The translations under genes and the position numbers were made by a program. A stretch of DNA of 64,000 nt from Sphingobium limneticum. Lineage in GTDB: Bacteria; Pseudomonadota; Alphaproteobacteria; Sphingomonadales; Sphingomonadaceae. Below, piece after piece: positions 10,106 to 18,199 of this stretch (position 1 is the first letter of the stretch; each line of letters starts with the position of its first letter). The notes under the pieces were generated by a model, which did no database searches, was not told the origin of the DNA, and saw only the letters and a list, made by a program, of their open reading frames with translations. The stretch spans positions 186,001 through 250,000 of the forward strand of contig NZ_VYPZ01000005.1 in NCBI RefSeq assembly GCF_008710155.1, written 5' to 3'.

Positions 10106-10374
10106 GCCGGTTTGTCCTGCGACCCGACGCCGTCGGGGCCGGTGCGCACCGTAACGGCGGCGGCGTGGGTGCGGCGCATGGCGATGGTCATGCGGCCGAC
10201 CTTGCACGCGATCGGTCCCTTGCCCAGGAAACCGCCATGGTGCAGCGCCTCCACGCTCGCCCCCTCGCACAAGCCATATTCACGCAAGCGCTGGCCTTCG
10301 GACGGGGTAAGGGCGGACCAGTCGATCAGATCGACATAAGCGGGTTGCCGCAACGGCAGTTCGGTCAGGCGCAA
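10102..10374 (-). CDS. feoA: ferrous iron transport protein A (FeoA)
   Basis: 90 residues with an SH3-like FeoA domain (LTPSEGQRLREYGLCEGASV, ACKVGRMTIAMRRTHAAAV). The only start in frame is TTG at 10374; an upstream GTG runs into TAG. The TTG and weak ribosome site suggest low expression or feedback. Couples to feoB by an ATGA overlap. A Fur-like site lies 26 nt upstream. FeoA is needed for FeoB function but its mechanism is unclear. Confidence 0.9.
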   Translation of the reverse strand: MRLTELPLRQPAYVDLIDWSALTPSEGQRLREYGLCEGASVEALHHGGFLGKGPIACKVGRMTIAMRRTHAAAVTVRTGPDGVGSQDKPA

Positions 10375-10399
10375 AGCTATGGACTCACAGTCTATTTTT

Positions 10400-10418
10400 G
10401 CGAGTGACTATCAATACC
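10400..10418 (-). promoter_or_regulatory. putative Fur-type operator upstream of feoAB
   Basis: On the minus strand this reads GGTATTGATAGTCACTCGC, which matches the classical Fur box in 13 of 19 positions, including the central TGATA and TCA. Its place just ahead of the feoA start fits iron repression. Alphaproteobacterial iron regulators can use other motifs, so this is an inference. Confidence 0.4.
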
Positions 10419-10477
10419 GATTGGTTAACGCCAGAAAAAACGCGTTTCCAGCCAATTGCCCGATCGAATTGTGCCGC

Positions 10478-11143
10478 TCAGATTGCGGGATAGCGCAGCC
10501 GCCCGATGAAGCGGGAGAGGCTGAGGTGCTCGCCGCCGCCCACGCCCTTCAGCTTGGCCTTGGCCTTTTCGAACTGCATCACATTCTCGATGCGCCGGCT
10601 CAGGAAGGCACGGCTGTCGGCATGGCCTTCGCTTTCATCGTCCACGAACACCAGCAGGGTCGCGGCATAGACGGCGGTCAGCGTCGTGCGCTTGCTATAA
10701 TGGTTGAAATCGACGGCCGTGTCGCCCGCCGCGCGCCACATGACGTCGGCCGCGCGCCAGCCCAGCTTCCCCGCGCGCACCGCATTGGTCGGCAGCGCCA
10801 GAATCGCGATCGCGCGGCGCAGCGCTTCCCTGTCGGGCGCCAGCAGCGTCAGCCGCGCCTCGATCAGCGCGATGATCTTCTTGCGGATCGACAACGCCGC
10901 CAACTCGTCCGTCGGCACGGCCGCGATCATGCCGGCGTCGATGCTGGCGAACCAGGCGTCGATCATGTCGACGGGACCATCGGCAAAGGCGAGCGCGGCG
11001 ATATCCGGGTCGATCCCCTTTTCCTGCGCCGCCATCGTCACTGCTTGACGGCGCCAGCCGTCGAAGGCGGCATGGCGCGCCAGTGCCGGTGCCAGCAAGA
11101 CGCGGATTTCGTCGAGAGTGAGATCGTCCTGTGCTTCGCTCAT
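10478..11143 (-). CDS. COQ9 family protein (ubiquinone biosynthesis)
   Basis: 221 residues, all helical, with the COQ9 pattern: an N-terminal TetR-like part (LAPALARHAAFDGWRRQAVT), IRKKIIALIEARL in the middle and the signature WRAADVMWRAAGDTAVDFNH followed by YSKRTTLTAVYAATLLVFV. COQ9 proteins bind lipid and present ubiquinone intermediates to COQ7; the role is transferred from mitochondria and alphaproteobacteria. Its stop is 103 nt from the feoA start, and the DMT transporter ends 10 nt upstream of its start on the same strand. Confidence 0.88.
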   Translation of the reverse strand: MSEAQDDLTLDEIRVLLAPALARHAAFDGWRRQAVTMAAQEKGIDPDIAALAFADGPVDMIDAWFASIDAGMIAAVPTDELAALSIRKKIIALIEARLTLLAPDREALRRAIAILALPTNAVRAGKLGWRAADVMWRAAGDTAVDFNHYSKRTTLTAVYAATLLVFVDDESEGHADSRAFLSRRIENVMQFEKAKAKLKGVGGGEHLSLSRFIGRLRYPAI

Positions 11144-11153
11144 ATACCCTTAT

Positions 11154-12035
11154 CTAGGCCCGTGACGGCAGGCGCACAAGCACCAGCGCGGCCGCGACGG
11201 CGCCCATGCCGATGAGATCGACGGGACTGAGCCATTCGTCGAACAGCAGCCAGCCCAGCAATGCAGCCACCGCCGGTTGCAGCAACAGGCTGACGCCCAC
11301 GATCAACGGCGAAAACCAGCCGATCGCATAGGTGAGCAACCCCTGGCCAATGATCTGGCTCGACAAGGCCAGGATGACGAGCGGCGTCCAGTGGCCGGGC
11401 ATCACCCGTTCCCCCAGCATCAGCGCGAAGGCCAGCAGCAAGGGCGCGCTGACCGCGCTGGACACGGCGAGGATCGACCAGCTTTCCAGCCGGCCGCGCG
11501 CCCGCTGCACCACCAGCAGATAGGCGGTATAGAGGATGCCGGCGAGCAGGCAGAGCAGATCGCCCTTCAGATTGCCGATCGACAGGTCGTAACTGCCACC
11601 CATCATGATGAGCGCGCCGATCGCCGCCAGGCTGAGCGCCGCCGCCTGCATCCGCTTTGGCTTTTGGCGCAGCACCAGCAGCGCCCAGGCCGGCAGGAAC
11701 AGCCCGCTCAGATTGCCGAAGACGGTGGCATTGGCGACCTTTGTATAGACGATGCCAAGATGCCAGGCGGCCAGATCCGCCGCGAAGAGCGCGCCTGCCA
11801 GCGCCAGTGCGCCCCATTCGCCGCGTGTCGGCGGCATGCGGGTCAGGCCCGGCCGCGCCAGCAGCAGCAAAAAGGGCAGGGCGATCGCCAGCCGCCAGAA
11901 GGCCGCCGCCACCGGCCCCACATCCGACAGGCGCACCAGCACCGGCCCCAGCGGCAGAATCAAATTCGCCAGCAGCAGCGCCGGAAAGGCAAGGCGCGGC
12001 ATGTTTATGTGCGCGGCGGGGGTTGAACTGGCCAT
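11154..12035 (-). CDS. DMT (EamA-type) transporter
   Basis: 293 residues with about ten hydrophobic helices in two EamA repeats (FPALLLANLILPLGPVLVRL..., then LESWSILAVSSAVSAPLLLAF...). Likely an inner-membrane metabolite exporter; substrate unknown. It diverges from the old-yellow-enzyme gene, and the 73-nt gap holds a palindrome that could control both. The COQ9 gene starts 10 nt downstream of its stop, so the two may be co-transcribed. Confidence 0.88.
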   Translation of the reverse strand: MASSTPAAHINMPRLAFPALLLANLILPLGPVLVRLSDVGPVAAAFWRLAIALPFLLLLARPGLTRMPPTRGEWGALALAGALFAADLAAWHLGIVYTKVANATVFGNLSGLFLPAWALLVLRQKPKRMQAAALSLAAIGALIMMGGSYDLSIGNLKGDLLCLLAGILYTAYLLVVQRARGRLESWSILAVSSAVSAPLLLAFALMLGERVMPGHWTPLVILALSSQIIGQGLLTYAIGWFSPLIVGVSLLLQPAVAALLGWLLFDEWLSPVDLIGMGAVAAALVLVRLPSRA

Positions 12036-12070
12036 GGCCGCTCCCTAGCTGGCTTTGTGCACCAAGTCCC

Positions 12071-12085
12071 GTTGCAAATTGCAAC
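12071..12085. promoter_or_regulatory. palindromic operator candidate between DMT gene and OYE gene
   Basis: GTTGCAAATTGCAAC: two 7-bp inverted arms around a single base. It sits 23 nt before the ATG of the alkene reductase gene, just upstream of a TATAAG and the AAGGGAG ribosome site. Size and symmetry fit a MarR/HxlR/TetR-type repressor site, and such repressors often control old yellow enzymes; no regulator gene is adjacent. Confidence 0.45.
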
Positions 12086-12108
12086 TTTGTTATAAGGGAG
12101 CCTTATTG

Positions 12109-13203
12109 ATGACGACCCTGTTCGATCCGATCCAGCTGGGCGCCGTCGGCGCCGCCAACCGCATATTGATGGCCCCGCTCACCCGTGGCCGGGCGACCCG
12201 CGCCCATGTGCCCACGCCCATCATGGCGGATTATTATGCGCAGCGCGCGTCGGCCGGCCTCATCATAAGCGAGGCGACGGGCATCTCGCAACAGGGGCTT
12301 GGCTGGCCCTATGCACCGGGCATCTGGTCCGACGAGCAGGTGGCCGCATGGCGACCGGTGACGCAGGCCGTGCATGACAAGGGCGGCAAGATCGTCGTCC
12401 AGCTCTGGCACATGGGCCGCGCCGTCCACAGCGCCGTGACGGGCGAGCAGCCGGTATCGGCCAGCGCCACCGCCGCGCCGGGCGACGCGCATACCTATGA
12501 GGGCAAACAACCCTATGAAACCGCCCGCCCGCTGGCGCTGGAGGAAATTCCCGGCATCATCGAAACCTATGTCCGCGCCGCGCATAATGCGATCGCCGCC
12601 GGCTTCGACGGGGTGCAGCTCCATGCCGCCAACGGCTATCTGATCGACGAATTTCTGCGCGACAACAGCAATTTCCGCGATGACATCTATGGCGGCAGCA
12701 TCGAAAATCGCGTCCGCCTGCTGCGCGAAGTGACGCAGGCGGTGGCCGATGCGATCGGCGCCGATCGCGTGTCGGTGCGCCTGTCGCCCAATGGCGAGAC
12801 GCAGGGTGTGGACGACAGCGATCCCGCGACCCTGTTCGCGGCGGCCGCCGACGTGCTGGACGCGATCGGCATCGCCTTCCTCGAACTGCGCGAGCCCGGT
12901 CCGGACGGCAGCTTCGGCGCGACGGACGTGCCGCGCCAGTCGCCGCTCATCCGCCAGCATTTCAAGGGGCCGCTGGTGCTCAACAGCGATTATGACGCGG
13001 AGCGGGCGCAGGCGGATCTGGCCAGCGGCCTGGCCGATGCGATCAGCTTCGGCCGCCCGTTGATGGCCAATCCCGACCTGGTGGAGCGTTTACAGGACGG
13101 CGCGCCGCTCAACCCGCCGCAGGTGATGACGACCTGGTACGGGCCGGGCGTCGAGGGCTATACCGACTATCCGACGCTGGAACAGGAAAAGGCGGCGGCG
13201 TAA
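12109..13203 (+). CDS. alkene reductase, old yellow enzyme family
   Basis: 364 residues, FMN-dependent TIM barrel reducing activated C=C bonds with NAD(P)H (NemA/XenB type). The start ATG has AAGGGAG at 12094-12100. FMN and substrate motifs: LFDPIQLGAVGAANRILMAP, WHMGRAVH, the catalytic-region AANGYLIDEFLRDNSNFRDD near 180-200, and the C-terminal FGRPLMANPDLVERL. The in vivo substrate is unknown (nitroesters, quinones or maleimides are typical). A strong terminator lies about 90 nt after the stop. Confidence 0.94.
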   Translation: MTTLFDPIQLGAVGAANRILMAPLTRGRATRAHVPTPIMADYYAQRASAGLIISEATGISQQGLGWPYAPGIWSDEQVAAWRPVTQAVHDKGGKIVVQLWHMGRAVHSAVTGEQPVSASATAAPGDAHTYEGKQPYETARPLALEEIPGIIETYVRAAHNAIAAGFDGVQLHAANGYLIDEFLRDNSNFRDDIYGGSIENRVRLLREVTQAVADAIGADRVSVRLSPNGETQGVDDSDPATLFAAAADVLDAIGIAFLELREPGPDGSFGATDVPRQSPLIRQHFKGPLVLNSDYDAERAQADLASGLADAISFGRPLMANPDLVERLQDGAPLNPPQVMTTWYGPGVEGYTDYPTLEQEKAAA

Positions 13204-13230
13204 AGCTGTCCGGAACGGGCGTAATTTTGA

Positions 13231-13260
13231 CGTCGCCCCGGGCTTGACCCGGGGTGACGA
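13231..13260. repeat. short palindromic repeat
   Basis: CGTCGCCCCGGG / CCCGGGGTGACG around a short loop, one of the small intergenic palindromes of GC-rich alphaproteobacteria. It lies 28 nt after the alkene reductase stop. Confidence 0.6.
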
Positions 13261-13291
13261 GATTTGTGAATGTCCGCTCCCCATGCCCGAC

Positions 13292-13330
13292 AAAAAAGGG
13301 GCGGCTCCATCCGGAACCGCCCCTTTTTTA
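13292..13330. terminator. bidirectional rho-independent terminator
   Basis: Stem AAAAAAGGGGCGGCTCC / GGAACCGCCCCTTTTTT (one mismatch) with an ATCC loop, between the convergent alkene reductase and ribH genes, 18 nt from the ribH stop. It ends both transcripts. Confidence 0.92.
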
Positions 13331-13347
13331 TCCACAAGTCACGTCGA

Positions 13348-13770
13348 TCAGGCGCCGAAACGGTCCCGCAGGGCCAGCATGGCGATCGCCGCCTTGGCCG
13401 CTTCGCCGCCCTTGTCCTTCTGATCGGGGCGGGCGCGGACTAGCGCCTGCTCTTCATTTTCGACGGTCAGGATGCCGTTGCCGATGGCGATGGCGTCCAT
13501 GCTGAGCGCCATCAGGCCGCGCGCGCTTTCGTTCGACACGACTTCGAAATGATAGGTTTCGCCACGGATCACCACGCCGATCGCGACGAAGCCGTCGAAA
13601 CGGCCACTTTCCGCCGCCAGCGCGATCGCGCCGGGGATTTCCAGCGCGCCCGGCACCGTCACGACCTCATATTTATGGCCGGCTTCGTCCAGCGCCGCCT
13701 TGGCGCCTTCGATCAGCAGGTCGTTGAGATGGTCGTAGAAGCGCGCTTCGACGATCAGGAATTTCGCCAT
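13348..13770 (-). CDS. ribH: 6,7-dimethyl-8-ribityllumazine synthase
   Basis: 140 residues. Condenses 5-amino-6-ribitylaminouracil with the RibB product 3,4-dihydroxybutanone phosphate; normally an oligomeric cage. Motifs: [57 protein letters not shown] (catalytic His in the last) and [17 protein letters not shown]. Starts 12 nt after the ribB stop, last gene of the cluster, followed by a terminator. Confidence 0.96.
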   Translation of the reverse strand: MAKFLIVEARFYDHLNDLLIEGAKAALDEAGHKYEVVTVPGALEIPGAIALAAESGRFDGFVAIGVVIRGETYHFEVVSNESARGLMALSMDAIAIGNGILTVENEEQALVRARPDQKDKGGEAAKAAIAMLALRDRFGA

Positions 13771-13782
13771 GATGTTGGTTCC

Positions 13783-15066
13783 TTACAGCTCGATCGGACG
13801 CTGCCCAACCACGGACAGGTCATAGCCGTCAAGCGCGATCAGGCTGTGCTGGCTGTTGCTGAGCAGGACCATGTCATGCACGCCCAGTTCGGCGAGCAGC
13901 TGCGCGCCCACGCCATAGTTGCGCAGTTCGTCCATGCCGGCCGGGGCGGTGCCGGCATGTGCCTGCACGCAACGGGTGACGAAATCGCCCTCCTCATTGC
14001 CGGTCAGGATCACGATGATGCCCGATCCTTCCTGGCCGATAATCTCCATCGACTTGGCCAGCAGCCCGGCACGACCGCCCTCCGCACCATAGACATCGTC
14101 CAGCAGCGACAATTGATGCATGCGCACCAACGTCGGCTGGTCCGATGCGACATGGCCCTTTTGCAGGACCAGCTGCTCGCTCTGCGTCGCCTTGTTGTAG
14201 AAGCTGATCGCTTTCCAGTCGCCGCCCCACTTGCTCTGGAACGTGGTTTCCGAGCGGCGCTCGACCATATGGTCGTGGCGGCGGCGATAGGCGATCAGGT
14301 CGCGGATCGTGCCGATCTTCAGCTTGTGCTTCTGCGCGAAGATGATGAGGTCGTCGAGGCGCGCCATGGTGCCATCGTCCTTCATCACTTCGCAGATGAC
14401 GCCGGACGGGTTGAGGCCGGCGAGGCGCGCGACGTCGACCGCCGCTTCGGTATGGCCCGTGCGCACCAGCACGCCGCCGTCGCGGGCGATCAGGGGGAAG
14501 ACATGGCCCGGCGTCACGATGTCCGCCTTGCCCTTCGCCCCGTCGATGGCGACCGATACGGTACGGGCGCGATCGGCGGCGCTGATGCCGGTGGTCACGC
14601 CTTCGCGCGCTTCGATCGACACGGTGAAGGCGGTTTCGTGGCGGGTGCCGTTGTTGCGGCTCATCAGGTCCAGGCCCAGCTGATCGACGCGATCCTTGGT
14701 CAGCGCCAGGCAGATCAGGCCGCGGCCATGGGTGGCCATGAAGTTGATCGCATCGGGGGTCGCCATCTGCGCGGGGATGACCAGATCGCCTTCATTTTCG
14801 CGATCCTCATCATCGACCAGGATGAACATGCGGCCGTTGCGGGCCTCGTTGATGATTTCCTCGGGGCTGGCGAGCGCGGTGCCACCTTCGCGCTTGAGCA
14901 GATAGGCTTCCAGCTTGCCGAGCGTATCGGCGGTCGGATTCCAGTCGCTCTCGCCCAGCTTGCGAAGGCTGTTGGCGTGCAGGCCGGCGGCGCGCGCCAG
15001 GCCGGACCGGGACATGCCGCCATCGGTAACGAGGCTGCGGACGGAATCGAGAAGCGCGGACGACAT
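13783..15066 (-). CDS. ribB: HTH - 3,4-DHBP synthase (RibB) - degenerate RibA-like fusion
   Basis: 427 residues in three parts. Residues 1-60 look like an XRE-type helix-turn-helix ([20 protein letters not shown], then [13 protein letters not shown]). Residues 65-265 are a full RibB domain: [62 protein letters not shown]. The C-terminal 150 residues align with GTP cyclohydrolase II, but the zinc cysteines are gone: SEC is QLS and LRCDCG is AEGGRAG. It should therefore make dihydroxybutanone phosphate but not open GTP, and a separate RibA is needed elsewhere. A perfect palindrome lies upstream at 15102-15119. RibB call sure; HTH inferred by pattern. Confidence 0.92.
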   Translation of the reverse strand: MSSALLDSVRSLVTDGGMSRSGLARAAGLHANSLRKLGESDWNPTADTLGKLEAYLLKREGGTALASPEEIINEARNGRMFILVDDEDRENEGDLVIPAQMATPDAINFMATHGRGLICLALTKDRVDQLGLDLMSRNNGTRHETAFTVSIEAREGVTTGISAADRARTVSVAIDGAKGKADIVTPGHVFPLIARDGGVLVRTGHTEAAVDVARLAGLNPSGVICEVMKDDGTMARLDDLIIFAQKHKLKIGTIRDLIAYRRRHDHMVERRSETTFQSKWGGDWKAISFYNKATQSEQLVLQKGHVASDQPTLVRMHQLSLLDDVYGAEGGRAGLLAKSMEIIGQEGSGIIVILTGNEEGDFVTRCVQAHAGTAPAGMDELRNYGVGAQLLAELGVHDMVLLSNSQHSLIALDGYDLSVVGQRPIEL

Positions 15067-15101
15067 GACAGAAACTCCTTCCCCTATGGGATGGCGTTCA
15101 T

Positions 15102-15119
15102 ATCACATTGCAATGTGAT
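15102..15119. promoter_or_regulatory. perfect 18-bp palindrome in the ribB promoter region
   Basis: ATCACATTGCAATGTGAT is a perfect inverted repeat, 36 nt upstream of the ribB start. On the minus strand it lies between TTGAAA (-35-like, + strand 15122-15127) and GATATG (-10-like) at a 17-nt spacing, so a bound protein would block transcription. A further half-site ATCACAAT is at 15135-15142. The HTH on RibB itself is a candidate binder. Confidence 0.6.
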
Positions 15120-15163
15120 TATTTCAAGTGAGGAATCACAATAAGCTGTTCAGCCTGGCGCGA

Positions 15164-15772
15164 TTATCGGGCGCGCAGGCTTTGCATCCGGTCCAGATAG
15201 CGGGCCAGTACATCGATTTCCAGGTTGAAGGTGCGGCCGTCGACCAGCCGGTCCAGCGTGGTCGCGGCGGCGGTGTGGGGGATGATGTTCAGGCCGAAAT
15301 GCACGCTGCCGTCGGCCTGATCCTCCACGCTGTTCACCGTCAGCGAAATGCCGTCGACCGTGATCGACCCCTTGGCCGCAAGCGCGGCGGCCAGTTCGGC
15401 AGGCGCGCTGATGGTCAGCCGGGTCGAATCGCCCTCGGTCGTGGCCGACACCAGATGACCGATGCCGTCGACATGGCCGGTGACGATATGGCCGCCCAGT
15501 TCGTCGCCGACTTTCAGCGCCCGTTCCAGATTGAGCCGGCCGCCTTCCGCCCACAGGCCCGGCGCGGTGCGCGTCACGGTTTCGGCCGACAGATCGACCG
15601 CAAACCAGTCCGGGCCCTTTTCCACCACCGTCAGGCAGGCGCCCGAACAGGCGATCGACGCGCCGATGGCCACGCCGTCCATCGCATAGGCACAGCCGAT
15701 GACGAGGCGCAGGTCGCCGCGCTGCTCATGGCTGCGGATGGTGCCGATGTCGGTGATGATGCCGGTGAACAT
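15164..15772 (-). CDS. ribE: riboflavin synthase, alpha subunit
   Basis: 202 residues with two lumazine-binding repeats: MFTGIITDIGTIRSHEQ (the canonical start) to about 95, then from LERALKVGDELGGHIVTGHV onward. Dismutates two lumazines to riboflavin; acts as a trimer. The frame is open upstream to 15868, but that part is coded by the palindromic repeat at 15799-15868, so the ATG at 15772 is correct. Lies between ribD and ribB. Confidence 0.96.
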   Translation of the reverse strand: MFTGIITDIGTIRSHEQRGDLRLVIGCAYAMDGVAIGASIACSGACLTVVEKGPDWFAVDLSAETVTRTAPGLWAEGGRLNLERALKVGDELGGHIVTGHVDGIGHLVSATTEGDSTRLTISAPAELAAALAAKGSITVDGISLTVNSVEDQADGSVHFGLNIIPHTAAATTLDRLVDGRTFNLEIDVLARYLDRMQSLRAR

Positions 15773-15798
15773 GCGCTTCGATCCATTCACTATATAGA

Positions 15799-15868
15799 AT
15801 GTTCCCCGGCGAAGGCTGGGGTCCAGCCCCGATCGTGGAACTGGACCCCAGCCTTCGCCGGGGAACAT
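15799..15868. repeat. long palindromic element, 14-nt loop family (copy A)
   Basis: Perfect arms of 28 bp: left 15799-15826, right 15841-15868, loop of 14 nt (15827-15840). The left arm begins ATGTTCCCCGGCGAAGGC and ends GGGGTCCAG. The same fold recurs at 37520, 59035 and 59861. It sits between ribD and ribE on the transcribed strand, so the mRNA would carry a very stable hairpin. Confidence 0.9.
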
Positions 15869-15877
15869 GATAAATCC

Positions 15878-16864
15878 CTAGGCGCTGCGCACCGCTTCGT
15901 AAACCTCCAGCCGATCGGCGCCCAACGCGCGCGTGTCGGTCATCCGCCAGCGGCCATGCGCGTGGGCAAGGTCGGTCAGGCCGATATCACCGATCCCGGC
16001 CAGTCCGTCGCCGATGACGATCGGCGCGCGATAGAGCAGCAGCCGATCGACCAGATCGGCGCGCAGGAAGGCCGCTGCCGCTGCTGCGCCGCCCTCCACC
16101 AGCAGATGGTCTACCCGGTCGAGCGTGGCGATATCCTGCGGCGCGCCAATCCGTTCCCAGCCGGCGGGCGCGTCTCCCCGAGTCAGCACTATGCGGCGCG
16201 GCGACCGCGCCTCCAGCCCGGCCAGCCGCACGTCCAGGCTGGGCGCATCGGCGCGCAGCGTGCCGCCGCCCACCAAAATCGCATCATGCCGCGCCCGCTC
16301 CATATGGGCATGGGCGCGCGCATCCGGCCCGGTGATCCAGCGGCTCGATCCGTCGGGCAGCGCAATGCGGCCATCGAGCGACAGGCCAAGCTTCAGCGTC
16401 ACATGCGGCCGGCCCAGCGTCTGGCGCAGCACGAAGCCGCCCATGGCGCGCGCGGCTTCATCCGCCATCAGGCCCATCTCGACGGTGACGCCGCGCTCGC
16501 GCAGCCAGCTTGCGCCTTGTCCGTCGGTGCGCGGATCGGGATCGCGCAGCGCGATCACCACGCGCGCAACCCCGGCCCGCGCCATCAGGTCGGCGCAGCG
16601 CGGCCCGCGCGGGGACAGATGGAAACAGGGTTCCAGCGTGACATAGGCGGTGGCCCCCGCCGCCCGGTCCATCGCCTGATCCAGCGCCTGCGCCTCGGCA
16701 TGGGGGCGGCCGCCCTTCTGGGTCCAGCCGCGCCCTACGACATGGCCGTCCCGAATGATCAGGCAGCCGACATTGGGATTGGGGGTGGAAAGGCCCCGCC
16801 CGCGCCCGGACAGGGCGATGGCGGCGGCCATATAGCGTCGGTCGTCAGCAGGCGAAGGCGACAT
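15878..16864 (-). CDS. ribD: riboflavin biosynthesis bifunctional deaminase/reductase
   Basis: 328 residues. The N-terminal deaminase domain (1-145) has the zinc motif HAEAQALDQAM and EPCFHLSPRGPRCADLMARA. The C-terminal reductase (150-328) has LKLGLSLDGRIALPDGSSRW, ITGPDARAHAHMERARHDAI and VEGGAAAAAAFLRADLVDR. Converts diaminohydroxy-ribosylaminopyrimidine phosphate by deamination and NADPH reduction. Starts 30 nt after a hypothetical gene and leads the rib run. No FMN-riboswitch-like fold was recognised upstream. Confidence 0.96.
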   Translation of the reverse strand: MSPSPADDRRYMAAAIALSGRGRGLSTPNPNVGCLIIRDGHVVGRGWTQKGGRPHAEAQALDQAMDRAAGATAYVTLEPCFHLSPRGPRCADLMARAGVARVVIALRDPDPRTDGQGASWLRERGVTVEMGLMADEAARAMGGFVLRQTLGRPHVTLKLGLSLDGRIALPDGSSRWITGPDARAHAHMERARHDAILVGGGTLRADAPSLDVRLAGLEARSPRRIVLTRGDAPAGWERIGAPQDIATLDRVDHLLVEGGAAAAAAFLRADLVDRLLLYRAPIVIGDGLAGIGDIGLTDLAHAHGRWRMTDTRALGADRLEVYEAVRSA

Positions 16865-16894
16865 GATCAGGGCCCGGAGCTTAGGGTTGGACGC

Positions 16895-17371
16895 TCAGGG
16901 TTGGGCGGCAGGCGCCGGCTTTGCGCTGGCCTGCGGTCCGGCCTTGCCCGTGGCTTCCGCCTTGGCCAGCCGGTCATCCAGCATCGCGTCGATCGCCTTC
17001 ACCGCTTCCTTGCGCTTGGCGGTGTTGCGGGCTTCTTCCTCGCGCCATTCGATGCCGAACGCGTCCGCATAACCCTGCATCTTGGTCTGCTGCTTGACCA
17101 GCGCGGCCTCGCGCTTCGCAAAATCGATCTTCTGCTGCAGGATGATCGCTGCGTCGGACCGGTTCGCGTCCCAGCTCTGGACGTAGATGATCTTGTTGCG
17201 CGTGGGCATCGTGTTGGTGTTCGCGTCGATCACGAACGTCCACACGATGACATAGGTCAGCGCAATGGAAACGCCCAGCAGCGGCCATTTATGCTGCCGC
17301 TGCTGCTTGAAATAGCCCCAGAAGTCGCCAAGCGCACTTTTGGGGGAAACGGGACGGGGAAAGATCGCCAT
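16895..17371 (-). CDS. membrane-anchored hypothetical protein
   Basis: 158 residues from the ATG at 17371 (the frame is open further upstream, but family-like sequence begins MAIFPRPVSPKSALGDFWGY). One transmembrane helix (WPLLGVSIALTYVIVWTFVI) near residues 30-50, then an exported or cytosolic charged helical tail (LQQKIDFAKREAALVKQQTK...) and an Ala/Pro/Lys-rich end. No enzyme motif. Sits between the TonB-like gene and ribD on the same strand. Confidence 0.7.
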   Translation of the reverse strand: MAIFPRPVSPKSALGDFWGYFKQQRQHKWPLLGVSIALTYVIVWTFVIDANTNTMPTRNKIIYVQSWDANRSDAAIILQQKIDFAKREAALVKQQTKMQGYADAFGIEWREEEARNTAKRKEAVKAIDAMLDDRLAKAEATGKAGPQASAKPAPAAQP

Positions 17372-17431
17372 GCCGCCCTTATAGGACAGGGCGGGCGCCA
17401 ATGCAAAATGGTCCATGCTTACCTCCATTTT

Positions 17432-17464
17432 CCTGCCCCCTCCCGATCGTCCGGAGGGGGCAGG
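17432..17464. repeat. GC-rich hairpin between tonB-like gene and downstream ORF
   Basis: CCTGCCCCCTCC / GGAGGGGGCAGG, 12-bp perfect arms with a 9-nt loop, 33 nt after the TonB stop. No T-run, so probably a repeat or mRNA stabiliser, not a clear terminator. Confidence 0.6.
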
Positions 17465-17497
17465 GGGCGACACCGAAGGCGAAGGAGGGGCCGATTC

Positions 17498-18199
17498 TTA
17501 TCGATCCGTTAGGGTGAACCGCACCGTCAGGGTCTTGGTCGATATGATCGCCACGCCGTCGCGGGTGGCGGGACGGAAACGCCATGTGCGCAGGGCATGG
17601 CGCTGGGTCGCCAGCCAGAAGCTTTCGTCGGTGGCGCTCACCTTTTCGATGGCGGTGACGCGCCCTTCCGGGCTGATGGTGACGCGCACGGTCACTGCGC
17701 CCTCTACGCCCTGGCGAATCATCGTGCCGGGATAGTCGGGCTGGAACGCGGCCTTCGCGCGGGGATCGATCGATGCCTCGGTCAGCACCGGCTCGCTCAG
17801 GGGCGGGGGTGGCGGAATATAGGGCGGCGTGGTTGGCCCGATGTCGCCATGCCCGTTGCTGCCGATCAGGCTCGTATCGCCGGTGGGCATGTTCACCAGC
17901 GGATCGAGCGCGGTCGGCCGTTCGGGTTGCGGTTGCGGCTGGGTCGGCAGCTTGGGATCGGGCTTCACATCGTCCACCGGGTCGAGCGGCGGTGGCGGCT
18001 CGATCGGAATATTGACGCCGGTAATGGGCGGCGAAGGGCTGAATGTGTCGATGACTTCCTTGGGGAGCAGCAGAAAGGCGCCGATCACCAGCGCATGCAC
18101 CGCCACGGTGCCGCCCAGCCCCAGCGGGGACTTGCGCCCCGCGCCATAACGCGATTGTCCGCTTGCCTGCCCCGTCATTCCCATGGTCATGAGTCGCAT
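17498..18199 (-). CDS. TonB family energy transducer
   Basis: 233 residues: a short N-terminal cytosolic part, one transmembrane anchor (LGGTVAVHALVIGAFLLLPK, about 28-47), a Pro-rich periplasmic spacer (EPPPPLDPVDDVKPDPKLPT) and a C-terminal TonB domain (FQPDYPGTMIRQGVEGAVTV, ALRTWRFRPATRDG). Would transmit proton-motive force to TonB-dependent receptors, which are abundant in sphingomonads. No exbB/exbD is adjacent. The start could be internal (MTMGMTG), since several Met codons are clustered. Confidence 0.88.
   Translation of the reverse strand: MRLMTMGMTGQASGQSRYGAGRKSPLGLGGTVAVHALVIGAFLLLPKEVIDTFSPSPPITGVNIPIEPPPPLDPVDDVKPDPKLPTQPQPQPERPTALDPLVNMPTGDTSLIGSNGHGDIGPTTPPYIPPPPPLSEPVLTEASIDPRAKAAFQPDYPGTMIRQGVEGAVTVRVTISPEGRVTAIEKVSATDESFWLATQRHALRTWRFRPATRDGVAIISTKTLTVRFTLTDR

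Noticed and set aside
16865-16894. FMN riboswitch ahead of the rib genes
   Set aside because: Only 30 nt separate ribD from the upstream gene and none of the rib leaders shows the conserved RFN element.
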